DNA of 64,000 nt. Origin: Rhodospirillales bacterium (GTDB lineage Bacteria; Pseudomonadota; Alphaproteobacteria; Rhodospirillales; Defluviicoccaceae). Numbering within the stretch: the first letter of the stretch is position 1; every line of letters starts with the position of its first letter. This document shows, piece after piece, positions 36,224 through 47,995 of this stretch. The stretch lies in NCBI GenBank assembly GCA_016710335.1, contig JADJXQ010000007.1, positions 175,013 to 239,012 on the forward strand, given 5' to 3'. Made by a program: the position numbers and the translations under genes. Below the pieces are notes generated by a model that searched no databases, had not been told where the DNA came from, and worked only from the letters and a program-made list of their open reading frames with translations.

Positions 36224-37675
36224 TCAGATGCCGCCCATGCAGAGGTATTTGACTTCGAGGAATTCGTCGATGCCGTATTTGGAGCCTTCGCGGCCGATGC
36301 CGGATTCCTTCATGCCGCCGAAGGGGGCGACTTCCGTCGAGATCAGGCCGGTGTTGATGCCGACGATGCCGTATTCGAGCCCCTCGGCCACCCGCCAGAC
36401 GCGGCCGATGTCGCGGCCGTAGAAATAGGCGGCGAGGCCGAACTCGGTGTCGTTGGCGAGGCGGATCGCCTCCTCTTCGGTGCGGAAGCGGTAGAGGGGC
36501 GCCATCGGGCCGAAGGTCTCCTCGCGGCTCACCTGCATCTCCGGCGTCACATCGGCGAGCACCGTCGGCTCGAAGAAGGTGCCGCCGAGGGCGTGGCGGT
36601 GGCCGCCGACGACCACGCGGGCGCCCTTCTCCAGCGCGTCGGCGATGTGCGCCTCGACCTTCTCGACCGCGTCCATGTTGATCAGCGGCCCCTGCTCGGC
36701 GCCGTCTTCGAACCCGCCGGCGACCTTCAGGCCGGACGCCGCTGCGGCAAGCCTGTCCGCAAACGCGTCATAGACGCTGTCCTGCACCAGGAAGCGGTTG
36801 GCGCAGACGCAGGTCTGGCCGGTGTTGCGGTACTTGGAGGCGATGGCGCCGGCGACCGCGGCGTCGAGGTCGGCGTCGTCGAATACGATGAACGGCGCGT
36901 TTCCGCCGAGTTCGAACGAGACCTTCTTCATGGTTCCGGCGCACTGCTGCATCAGCGCCTTGCCGATCTCGGTCGAGCCGGTGAAGGTCAGCTTGCGGAC
37001 GAGAGGGTTCGACGTCAGCTCGCCGCCGATCTTTGAGGCCGAGCCGGTGACGACGTTGAGGACGCCGGCGGGGATGCCGGCGCGTTCCGCCAGCACCGCC
37101 AGGGCCAGCGCCGAGAACGGCGTCATGGTGGCCGGCTTGGCGACGACGGTGCAGCCGACCGCCAAAGCCGGCGCGCACTTGCGGGTGATCATCGCGATGG
37201 GGAAGTTCCAGGGGGTGATGGAGGCGACGACGCCGATCGGCTCCTTGACGACGACGATGCGCTTGTCGGCCTGGTGCTGCGGAATGGTGTCGCCGTAGAC
37301 CCGCTTCGCCTCCTCCGCGAACCACTCCACGAACGCCGCACCATAGGCGACCTCGCCGCGGGCCTCGGCGAGCGGCTTGCCCTGTTCGGCGGTCATCAGC
37401 CGCGCCAGATCCTCCTGATTCTCCATGATCAGCTCGTACCAGCGGCGGAGCGCGGCGCTTCGCTCCTTGGCGGTCCTCGCCCGCCAGCCGGGGTACGCGC
37501 GGTGGGCGGCGACGATGGCGCGGCGGGTCTCCGCGGCGCCCATGTCGGGGACCGACCCGATGACCTGGCCGTCAGCCGGGTTGTCGACGTCGATGGCGCC
37601 GCCGCTGTCGGCGTCTATCCACGCCCCGTCCACGTAGCATTGTTGGCGCATCAAGTCGGTGTCACTGACGACCAT
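36224..37675 (-). CDS. gabD: NAD(P)-dependent succinate-semialdehyde dehydrogenase-like
   Basis: A 483-residue aldehyde dehydrogenase. It starts MRQQCYVDGAWIDADSGG after a short lead. Cofactor-site residues are in ITPWNFPIAMITRKCAPALAVG and FTGSTEIGKALM. The catalytic Glu is in VSFELGGNAPFIVFDDAD and the Cys in NTGQTCVCANRF. EGLEYGIVGINTGLISTEVAPFGG and the closing FLEVKYLCMGGI are typical of GabD/SSADH. It oxidises succinate semialdehyde or a related short-chain aldehyde. Substrate assignment is by family. It heads a leftward group with the Nudix and esterase genes and diverges from carB. Confidence 0.9.
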   Translation of the reverse strand: MVVSDTDLMRQQCYVDGAWIDADSGGAIDVDNPADGQVIGSVPDMGAAETRRAIVAAHRAYPGWRARTAKERSAALRRWYELIMENQEDLARLMTAEQGKPLAEARGEVAYGAAFVEWFAEEAKRVYGDTIPQHQADKRIVVVKEPIGVVASITPWNFPIAMITRKCAPALAVGCTVVAKPATMTPFSALALAVLAERAGIPAGVLNVVTGSASKIGGELTSNPLVRKLTFTGSTEIGKALMQQCAGTMKKVSFELGGNAPFIVFDDADLDAAVAGAIASKYRNTGQTCVCANRFLVQDSVYDAFADRLAAAASGLKVAGGFEDGAEQGPLINMDAVEKVEAHIADALEKGARVVVGGHRHALGGTFFEPTVLADVTPEMQVSREETFGPMAPLYRFRTEEEAIRLANDTEFGLAAYFYGRDIGRVWRVAEGLEYGIVGINTGLISTEVAPFGGMKESGIGREGSKYGIDEFLEVKYLCMGGI

Positions 37676-37845
37676 CGCGATCTCCCTCGTCCGTTCGGCG
37701 TTCGACTACCTCTAACGTAAGGCATCCGCAGCCTGGAACAACGGCCGCGGATGCCGGTCTGATGCAGCGGCGCAAACCCGCACTCGCTCAGAAGGCAAGA
37801 CGTCGCTATAGTGCGGCGCCCGCCCCCCATTCGAGTCCCCGCTTC

Positions 37846-41088
<3,243 letters not shown>

Positions 41089-41167
41089 TCACATGCGGCT
41101 GCGGGCAGGTCCGATGCGGGCTCGTAGGCGCCCGGAGTGACCTCGCGGAAATCAAAGGATCGTTGCC

Positions 41168-41641
41168 ATGGAACGCATCCCCATGACCCCCGACGGCTTT
41201 CGTCATCTGGAAAGCGAATTGAAGCGCCTCCGGACCGAAGAACGGCCCGCCATCATCCAGGCGATCGCCGACGCCAGGGAGCATGGAGACCTGTCTGAAA
41301 ACGCCGAATATCACGCGGCCCGTGACCGCCAGAGCTTCATCGAGGGGCGGTTGGCGGAACTGGAAGACATCATCAGCCGCGCCGACGTGATCGAGTCGGT
41401 GATCCAGAACCCGGATGTCGTGCGCTTCGGCGCCACCGTTGCATTGGCCGACGAGGACACCGAAGAGGAATCGACGTACACGCTGGTCGGCACCTACGAG
41501 GCGGACGCGTCGGCAGGACGGCTCTCGGTCACCTCGCCGCTTGGACGGGCGCTGATCGGCAAGGCGCTCGGCGATGTGGTTGAAGTTTCGACGCCGCGTG
41601 GCGAAAAGACCTACGAGATCATCAAGATCGCCTACGCGTGA
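41168..41641 (+). CDS. greA: Transcription elongation factor GreA
   Basis: 157 residues: an N-terminal antiparallel coiled coil (MTPDGFRHLESELKRLRTEERPAI ... EHGDLSENAEYHAARDRQSF) with the acidic tip Asp and Glu that reach the polymerase active site, and a C-terminal FKBP-like domain ending SPLGRALIGKALGDVVEV and EKTYEIIKIAYA. It rescues backtracked RNA polymerase. It follows carB and is 43 bases from purC. Confidence 0.97.
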   Translation: MERIPMTPDGFRHLESELKRLRTEERPAIIQAIADAREHGDLSENAEYHAARDRQSFIEGRLAELEDIISRADVIESVIQNPDVVRFGATVALADEDTEEESTYTLVGTYEADASAGRLSVTSPLGRALIGKALGDVVEVSTPRGEKTYEIIKIAYA

Positions 41642-41684
41642 GCCTGCCGGCATCGCGGCTTCAACCGGGAGCACACCCCGCATC

Positions 41685-42677
41685 ATGCCTTCCGCCGACA
41701 TTCACGACCTGATCGCGGCGCAGATCGACAACGTCCTCGTCGATGCGACGTTCCCTGAACTTCCGGGCCACAGCCGCGGCAAGGTGCGCGACAACTATGA
41801 CCTGCCGGACGGGCGGCGGATTCTCATCGCCACGGATCGCCAGAGCGCATTCGACAAGGTGCTGGCCGCGGCGCCGTTCAAGGGCCAGGTGCTGACCCAG
41901 ACGGCGCGCTTCTGGTTCGACGCGACCGAGGACATCGTCGCCAACCACGTGGTCGAGCATCCGGACCCCAACGTCATGGTGGTGCGGGGCCTCCGCATGC
42001 TGCCGGTGGAGATGGTCGTCCGCGACTACCTCACCGGCTCCACTTCCACGTCGATCTGGCCGATGTACGAGGCGGGGCGGCGCGAGATGTACGGCGTAAC
42101 GCTGCCAGACGGCCTCAGAAAGAACCAGAAACTGCCTGCGACGATCCTGACCCCGACCACCAAGGCATCCCACGGCGACCACGACGCGCCGATCACGCCG
42201 GCGGAAATCGTCGATCAGGGCCTGTTGACGAAAGAACAATGGGACACGGTGGCCGAAGCGTCGCTCGCCCTGTTCGCCCGCGGCCGCGACATTGCCCGGC
42301 AGAACGGCCTGATCCTGGTCGACACCAAGTACGAGTTCGGGCTCGACGCCGACGGCCGCATCGTGCTGGCCGACGAAATCCACACGCCGGACTCCAGCCG
42401 CTACTGGCGCCTCGACAGCTACCGGCAGCGGTTCGAGACCGGCGACAACCCGGAGAGCCTGGACAAGGATTTCCTGCGGCTGTGGATTGGCGCCCGCTGC
42501 GACCCGTACCGCGACCCGATCCCGGAGATCCCAAGGCAGACGCTGATCGACTTCAGCGCCCGCTATGTCGCCCTCTACGAGACGGTCACCGGCGAGGCAT
42601 TCATTCCGCCCGATGTCCTCCTGCCCGTCCGCGACCGCATTCGCGACGCTCTGCGCCCGTACGTCCCCTACGCGTGA
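41685..42677 (+). CDS. purC: SAICAR synthase (purine biosynthesis)
   Basis: ATG 41685 (MPSADIHDLIAAQIDNVL); the frame further upstream overlaps greA and is unsupported. 330 residues, the longer form of PurC. Landmarks: GHSRGKVRDNYDLPDGRRILIATDRQSAFD, VEMVVRDYLTGSTSTSIW, LTPTTKASHGDHDAPI, LILVDTKYEFGLDADGRIVLADEIHTPDSSRYW. It joins aspartate to CAIR in de novo purine synthesis. Same-strand run with carB and greA. Confidence 0.96.
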   Translation: MPSADIHDLIAAQIDNVLVDATFPELPGHSRGKVRDNYDLPDGRRILIATDRQSAFDKVLAAAPFKGQVLTQTARFWFDATEDIVANHVVEHPDPNVMVVRGLRMLPVEMVVRDYLTGSTSTSIWPMYEAGRREMYGVTLPDGLRKNQKLPATILTPTTKASHGDHDAPITPAEIVDQGLLTKEQWDTVAEASLALFARGRDIARQNGLILVDTKYEFGLDADGRIVLADEIHTPDSSRYWRLDSYRQRFETGDNPESLDKDFLRLWIGARCDPYRDPIPEIPRQTLIDFSARYVALYETVTGEAFIPPDVLLPVRDRIRDALRPYVPYA

Positions 42678-42845
42678 CCTCCTGCTCCGGCACCTGTTCG
42701 AGCCATCACCCCTCCCTTATCGCGAGAAGCGTCAAGCGACGTGTCGATTGGGAAACCGGCGCCAACCGGTCGTCCGTCAGGAGCCGGTCTCCGGGGTGCG
42801 TCGTGCGCTGATCTTCGCGTTGACGGCGGAGGGGACGGCGCGGCC

Positions 42846-43379
42846 TCACGCGTCGCCGTCGGCGTGTGGCTCGAGCTCGGGAACGCCATCGGCGTCAAAC
42901 GGCACTCCCGGGGCGTGTTTGGAGACACGGATGGAGAGCGCCGACTTGACGTGGTTGACATTGGGGGCGGCGGTCAGAGAGTCGGTGACAAAGCGCTGGT
43001 AGGCCTCCCAGTTCTCAGCCACCACCTTCAGCAGGAAGTCGGTTTCGCCGGCGAGCATGTGGCACTCCCGCACCTCGGGCCAGCCAACGACCAGGTCCTC
43101 AAACGCCTCGAGGTCCTTCTCCGCTTGGCTCGCCAGCCCGATGTGCGCGAACACGGTGACCTGGAAGCCGAGGGCGCGGGCATTCAGATCAGCATGATAG
43201 CCGTGGATATAGCCCGCCTCCTCCAGGGCGCGGACCCGGCGCAGGCACGGCGGCGCCGAGATGCCGGCGCGCCGCGCCAACTCTACATTGGTGATGCGCC
43301 CATCCTCCTGAAGGTCGCGAAGGATCTGCAGATCGATTCTGTCCAGTTTGACCCGTGGCACGTCCTGTTCCCGCGACAT
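42846..43379 (-). CDS. Lrp/AsnC family transcriptional regulator
   Basis: 177 residues. The N-terminal winged helix-turn-helix is LDRIDLQILRDLQEDGRITNVELARRAG with recognition helix SAPPCLRRVRALEEAGYI. The C-terminal RAM/ligand-sensing domain follows (VTVFAHIGLASQAEKDLEAFEDLV, VRECHMLAGETDFLLKVVAENWEAYQRFV). The last ~20 residues are acidic and non-conserved. It diverges from trxB. A -10 box and a short palindrome lie directly upstream, so autoregulation is plausible. Confidence 0.92.
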   Translation of the reverse strand: MSREQDVPRVKLDRIDLQILRDLQEDGRITNVELARRAGISAPPCLRRVRALEEAGYIHGYHADLNARALGFQVTVFAHIGLASQAEKDLEAFEDLVVGWPEVRECHMLAGETDFLLKVVAENWEAYQRFVTDSLTAAPNVNHVKSALSIRVSKHAPGVPFDADGVPELEPHADGDA

Positions 43380-43395
43380 CTTTTGTCGTGCGGAA

Positions 43396-43431
43396 ATTAT
43401 ATTACACGAACACGGGCCCTGCCAAGCAGGC
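43396..43431 (-). promoter_or_regulatory. Candidate promoter and palindrome of the lrp gene
   Basis: On the minus strand TATAAT (43401-43396) lies about 16 bases before the lrp start codon. A 5-bp palindrome CCTGC-CAA-GCAGG (43419-43431) covers the -35 area, where no good TTGACA match exists. That layout suits autoregulation by the Lrp protein. The untranslated leader would be very short. Confidence 0.4.
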
Positions 43432-43538
43432 GTTGCCGCTAGCGGCGAACTTGGCGATCGGCCGTCGGTCTTGCCTGAACACGGTCATATATCTATGGTC
43501 CGGACGGGACTTGACGAGGCCTCGGAGAGCTTCGAGCG

Positions 43539-44504
43539 GTGACGGCGATAAGACACAGCAAAGTCGCGATCCTCGGTTCCGGCCCCGCCGGATGCACGGC
43601 GGCGATCTATGCCGCGCGCGCCAACCTCGAGCCGATGCTGATCCGCGGCCTGCAACCGGGCGGCCAACTCACCATCACCACCGACGTGGAAAACTACCCG
43701 GGGTTCGTGGACCCGGTGCAGGGCCCGTGGCTGATGGAGCAGATGGAGGGTCAGGCGGCGCGGGTCGGCACGGAGATGATCGACGACACCATCACCAGTG
43801 TTGATCTCGCCTCGCGACCGTTCCGGCTGGTTGGCGATTCCGGTCAAACATATGGGTGTGACAGCCTGATCATCTGCACCGGAGCTTCGGCACGCTGGCT
43901 GGGACTGCCGAGCGAACAGCGGTTCCAGGGGTTCGGCGTCTCGGCGTGCGCGACGTGCGACGGCTTTTTCTATCGCGGCCGGGAAGTCGCGGTGGTTGGC
44001 GGCGGCAACACCGCGGTGGAGGAAGCCTTGTTCCTCACCAACTTCGCGACCAGGGTGTGGGTGATCCACCGCCGCGACCAGTTCCGCGCCGAAAAGATTC
44101 TCCAGGATCGGCTGTTCCGCAACCCGAAGATCGAAGTGGTCTGGGACTCGGTTGTCCTCGACATCCTCGGCGACGAAGATCCTCCGGGCGTCACTGCGGT
44201 GCGCGTTCGGAACACCCGTTCGGATGCGGTGCGCGACGTTCCGGTGCATGGAGTGTTCGTCGCCATCGGTCATGATCCGAACACCCAGATGTTCCGCGGG
44301 CGCATCAACATGGACGACGAAGGCTACATCGTCACCGCCGCCGACAGCACCAGGACCAGCGTCGCCGGCGTCTTCGCGGCGGGCGACGTGCAGGACAAGG
44401 TGTTCCGACAGGCGGTGACAGCCGCCGGCACCGGATGCATGGCGGCCCTCGAAAGCGAGAAGTTTCTGATGGTCCAGTCCCCCGACATGATCGCCGCAGA
44501 ATGA
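43539..44504 (+). CDS. trxB: Thioredoxin reductase
   Basis: 321 residues, GTG start at 43539. The FAD-binding motif is VAILGSGPAGCTAAIYAARAN. The redox-active CATC is in GVSACATCDGFFYRG. The NADPH-binding motif is VAVVGGGNTAVEEALFL followed by HRRDQFRAE. The C-terminal FAD motif is GVFAAGDVQDKVFRQAVTAAGTG. It reduces thioredoxin with NADPH in the cytosol. It precedes a LysR gene by 28 bases, the Lrp-trxB-LysR order seen in related genomes. Confidence 0.96.
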   Translation: MTAIRHSKVAILGSGPAGCTAAIYAARANLEPMLIRGLQPGGQLTITTDVENYPGFVDPVQGPWLMEQMEGQAARVGTEMIDDTITSVDLASRPFRLVGDSGQTYGCDSLIICTGASARWLGLPSEQRFQGFGVSACATCDGFFYRGREVAVVGGGNTAVEEALFLTNFATRVWVIHRRDQFRAEKILQDRLFRNPKIEVVWDSVVLDILGDEDPPGVTAVRVRNTRSDAVRDVPVHGVFVAIGHDPNTQMFRGRINMDDEGYIVTAADSTRTSVAGVFAAGDVQDKVFRQAVTAAGTGCMAALESEKFLMVQSPDMIAAE

Positions 44505-44532
44505 TTCTCATCGCGCACGGAACGGTTCCGTC

Positions 44533-45432
44533 ATGGACCTAGACAAGCTGCGCGTCTTCCATGCGGTGGCCGACGCCGGCAGCTTCACGCGCGCCGGCGA
44601 GGCCCTCAATCTGAGCCAGTCGGCGGTCAGCCGTCAGGTCGGCGCGCTCGAGGAGACGCTGGAAGTGCCGCTGTTTCACCGGCACGCGCGCGGTCTGATG
44701 CTGACCGAGCAGGGCGAGATCCTCTACAAGACGGCGCGCGAGGTGCTCGCCAAGCTGACCATGACCCGGGCGCGCATCACCGAGAGCCGCGAGCGGCCGC
44801 TCGGCCCTCTCAGGATCACCACCACCATCGCCTTTGGTTCCGTTTGGCTGACGCCGCGGCTCAAGGAATTCCTCGATGAGTTCCCGCACATCGAGCTGTC
44901 GCTGGTGCTGACCGACGAGGAGCTGGATCTGTCCATGCGCGAGGCCGACGTCGGCATCCGCATGATGCCGCCGACGCAGGGCGACTTGATCCGGCGGCGG
45001 CTGATGTCGATGCAGTATCACGTGTTCGCCGCCCCCTCCTACCTGGCCAAGCACGGCACGCCGCGCTCGGCGTCCGACCTCATCGCCCATCGCCTCGTGG
45101 TGTTCGGGGACGATGCGCGCATCCCGGTGCCCAACGTCAACTGGCTGCTCAACGTCGGGCCCGAAGGCGCGCCGCCGTTGAAGCCGTTCCTCAAGGTCAA
45201 CAGCACGTACGCCATCTTTCGCGGGGTGCAGAGCGGCATCGGCATCGGCGCCCTTCCCCATTACCTCAACCAGGAAACCGCCAACCTCGTCGAGATCCTG
45301 CCGGAAATGGTCGGGCCCACCGTCGACGTCTATTTCGTCTATCCGGAGGAGCTGCGGCATTCGAACCGTATCGCCGTGTTCCGCGACTTCCTGTTGCGCA
45401 AGGTCGAAGAGCTGACGGCGTCGACGGCGTAG
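44533..45432 (+). CDS. LysR family transcriptional regulator
   Basis: 299 residues. The N-terminal helix-turn-helix is LDKLRVFHAVADAGSFTRAGEALNLSQSAVSRQVGALEE. The effector domain starts around PLGPLRITTTIAFGSVWLTPRLKEFLDEFP and ends YFVYPEELRHSNRIAVFRDFLLRKVEELTAS. It belongs to the group whose target is often beside or within the same cluster. The 28-base gap from trxB suggests co-transcription. The effector is not predictable. Confidence 0.92.
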   Translation: MDLDKLRVFHAVADAGSFTRAGEALNLSQSAVSRQVGALEETLEVPLFHRHARGLMLTEQGEILYKTAREVLAKLTMTRARITESRERPLGPLRITTTIAFGSVWLTPRLKEFLDEFPHIELSLVLTDEELDLSMREADVGIRMMPPTQGDLIRRRLMSMQYHVFAAPSYLAKHGTPRSASDLIAHRLVVFGDDARIPVPNVNWLLNVGPEGAPPLKPFLKVNSTYAIFRGVQSGIGIGALPHYLNQETANLVEILPEMVGPTVDVYFVYPEELRHSNRIAVFRDFLLRKVEELTASTA

Positions 45433-45460
45433 GGCGGCCGCCGCCCACCGGCGTCGCGGG

Positions 45461-46633
45461 CTATCCCGACGCCGCGAGAAGGCGTCGATAAAGGGACACG
45501 TGGCGCTCCGCCCATTGGGCAATCCCATACCGGGAGAGGACCCGCTGCCGGGCGCAGTCGCTCAGGCGCCGGCGCAAGGCGGGCGCCGCGATCAGCGCCA
45601 GCAACTGGTCGCTGCATCGCGCGACGTCGCCGGCCGGGAACAACAGGCCGGTCGTTCCGTCCTCGACCATGTCCGGAACGCCGCCGACCGCCGAAGCGAC
45701 CACCGGCACGCCATAAGCCATGGCCTCCAGCACCGCCATCGGCGTGCCTTCGCTCACAGACGTGAGGGCGAGGATGTCGAGCGCCGCGTACACGTCCGCG
45801 ATGGCGTCCACATGGCCGGCGAAGATCACGGTGTCGCGCAAGCCCAGGTCAGCGACGTGCCGCACGAGGCCATCCCGCTCCGGGCCTTCGCCGACGATCA
45901 GCAGTTGCACCCGTCGCTCGGCAACGCGGCTGCGCAGATCGGCGATGGCGCGCAACAGCGAAGGCAAGTCCTTCTCCCGGGCCAACCGGCCGACGGCGCC
46001 GATCCAGATCGCATCCGGGTCCAGATCGTACCGCTGCGCCAGTACCGAGCGCGCGCCGGCCGGCGGCAGCAGGGCGGCGTCGACATCGATGCCGTTCGGG
46101 ATGGTCTCCATCCTCCCGGCGAGCGTCGGGATCCTGGAATAGGCCGTCGTGATGGGCCGGGCGCAGCCGATGACGGCGTCCGACAGCAGCGCGCCGGCGC
46201 CAACGAGAGACTTGACGTGAACGGTTTTCAACCGCGACCGACGTCCCATGCCGTGCAGGGTAAAGACGCTTCGACGGACCGCCCCCGCCGCCTTCAAGAT
46301 GGGAGAGATGAAGCACGCAGCCTTGTAGGAATGGCTGTGGACGATGTCGATGCTGTCGCGACGGCACGCCGCGACAATGGTGCGCATGAGCGCCAGCGAC
46401 ATCGGCTGATGGATTGGATGGACGTCATAATCCAGGCCGAATGCGTCGATTCTCGCGGTCAGGCTGCGGCAGGCGGCTTCGCCGCTCCGCGCCTCAAGGA
46501 TCAGGTAGAGTTTCGACAGTTCGACCACCGGCGCCAGGGCGCGGGTCAGTTCGCAGGCGACCCGCTCGGCGCCGGCATAATGTCCACTGCAGAGGATCTG
46601 GGCGACACGCACATCAGGCCTCTTTGCTGCCAT
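45461..46633 (-). CDS. Glycosyltransferase family 4 protein
   Basis: 390 residues with the GT-B fold. The N-terminal domain starts VRVAQILCSGHYAGAERVACEL. The donor-binding domain holds WIGAVGRLAREKDLPSLLRA, LLIVGEGPERDGLVRHV and the GT4 EX7E block EGTPMAVLEAMAYGVPVVASAVGG. It transfers a sugar from a nucleotide-sugar donor to a cell-surface glycan. The acceptor is unknown. It lies with a second glycosyltransferase and a secreted protein of unknown role, probably a small surface-polysaccharide patch. Confidence 0.9.
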   Translation of the reverse strand: MAAKRPDVRVAQILCSGHYAGAERVACELTRALAPVVELSKLYLILEARSGEAACRSLTARIDAFGLDYDVHPIHQPMSLALMRTIVAACRRDSIDIVHSHSYKAACFISPILKAAGAVRRSVFTLHGMGRRSRLKTVHVKSLVGAGALLSDAVIGCARPITTAYSRIPTLAGRMETIPNGIDVDAALLPPAGARSVLAQRYDLDPDAIWIGAVGRLAREKDLPSLLRAIADLRSRVAERRVQLLIVGEGPERDGLVRHVADLGLRDTVIFAGHVDAIADVYAALDILALTSVSEGTPMAVLEAMAYGVPVVASAVGGVPDMVEDGTTGLLFPAGDVARCSDQLLALIAAPALRRRLSDCARQRVLSRYGIAQWAERHVSLYRRLLAASG

Positions 46634-46790
46634 GACTCGCAGCTATCATATCGCGATTGCATTAATGAGCGATATCCAACCGCCGGACGCGCCGCCCGGC
46701 CACCCGGAGACGCGTCGATTGCGCTGGCTCATCATGTCGCATACACTACTTTGAGTTGACGAACTGCATTCCGGAAGGGCCCTGCTGTTG

Positions 46791-47909
46791 ATGAGCCGAG
46801 AATTTTGCCGACTGCTCCTGCGCTTGAGTGTGATCGCCGTCGCGGTTTCGGCACCGATCGCGGCATCGCAGGCGCTTGGCAGTGCAGGCGTCGATCCGGG
46901 CGCCAAACCAAGGTGCGCCGAAGGTTATGTGCGGGCTTATGGGTCGCGCGCGCCCTGGAACATTCCGGTCAAGGGGTTGCCGCTGGAGGACCCGGAGACG
47001 GAAGCGGACCTTGTGCGGGCGTTGCTCGCAGCGAGCGGCAATGGCGCATTGGCGATCGGCACCATCCAGAGCAACCTGGCCGTGTACCGGGCGACCGCCG
47101 ACACTCCGCGCGTAGAGATCATCGCCGACAATCATCCCGAATGGGGCAACCTGCGGAGCGGACAGCGGGTGCCGTGGGATCCGCGTTGGCCGGTTTGGCT
47201 GGGGCCGGCCAGGACGGACCGCGGCGCCGTGGTGCTGGAGATGGATACCGGCCGGGAATGGAACCTGAACGGCGTGCGCGGACTGCAGGCGGACGGGCGA
47301 CTGCTGGTGAGACGCGGCAACCTGGTGGTCACCTCCGGGCGCGCGCACCACCCGATCACTGCGCCGCCCGCTGACTGGCGCACCTACGAGGGGTCGATGC
47401 GAGGCCTGCGGGCGTGCGGAATCCAGACGTTCGCGATGCTGACGACCGCGGAAGAATGGCGGCAGGGCTACATCCCGCACGCCGTGCCCCTGCTCGTGCA
47501 TGGCGGCCACCCGCGCGCGTACCGGGCCCCCGCGACGTCGCCCCACGGGAACAACCGCTGGAGCAACGCCGCCTTTCCGCCTCTCGGCACGCGCTACTTT
47601 CTCGACATCAGCGACGCCGAAATCGAGGCGGCCGTGCACAGCAGCCGCAAGAATGAACAAGAGTACCTGGTCGGGCTACGGGCATTCCTGGTTGCCCTTC
47701 GCGATTACGGCGGCTTTGTCTGCGACGGCAACGCGTCGAAGCACATCGGCACGTGGATAGAGACGGTCACGACTGCCGGATGGTCGTTCTCCAACCCCGG
47801 CTACGACATCTCGCCGTGGTTCAAACGCCACAATGACAGATGGCGCGCGATCGTTGCGAGCGACCGCTACCCGGCGAAGGCGCGGTCTTCTGAAGTTTGC
47901 GGTCGCTAG
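46791..47909 (+). CDS. Secreted protein of unknown function
   Basis: 372 residues from ATG 46791, which follows GGAAGGG. The signal peptide is LLLRLSVIAVAVSAPIAASQA. I do not recognise a named domain. Visible traits: SRAPWNIPVKGLPLEDPETE early on, LDISDAEIEAAV and FLVALRDYGGFVCDGN later, and scattered Trp and Pro residues typical of secreted beta-rich proteins. From memory this resembles large secreted proteins of unknown function whose mature part starts with a SPWN-P motif; that is weak inference. It lies between two leftward glycosyltransferase genes but is itself rightward, so an exopolysaccharide-related role is only suggested by context. Confidence 0.75.
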   Translation: MSREFCRLLLRLSVIAVAVSAPIAASQALGSAGVDPGAKPRCAEGYVRAYGSRAPWNIPVKGLPLEDPETEADLVRALLAASGNGALAIGTIQSNLAVYRATADTPRVEIIADNHPEWGNLRSGQRVPWDPRWPVWLGPARTDRGAVVLEMDTGREWNLNGVRGLQADGRLLVRRGNLVVTSGRAHHPITAPPADWRTYEGSMRGLRACGIQTFAMLTTAEEWRQGYIPHAVPLLVHGGHPRAYRAPATSPHGNNRWSNAAFPPLGTRYFLDISDAEIEAAVHSSRKNEQEYLVGLRAFLVALRDYGGFVCDGNASKHIGTWIETVTTAGWSFSNPGYDISPWFKRHNDRWRAIVASDRYPAKARSSEVCGR

Positions 47910-47995
47910 CGCACCGGCGCATTCAAAGACGAATGCGCGGTCGCTGCACGTAACCGTCTGATCCCGTGGCGCGGCGCCGGACGCAAGGCAGCGGA

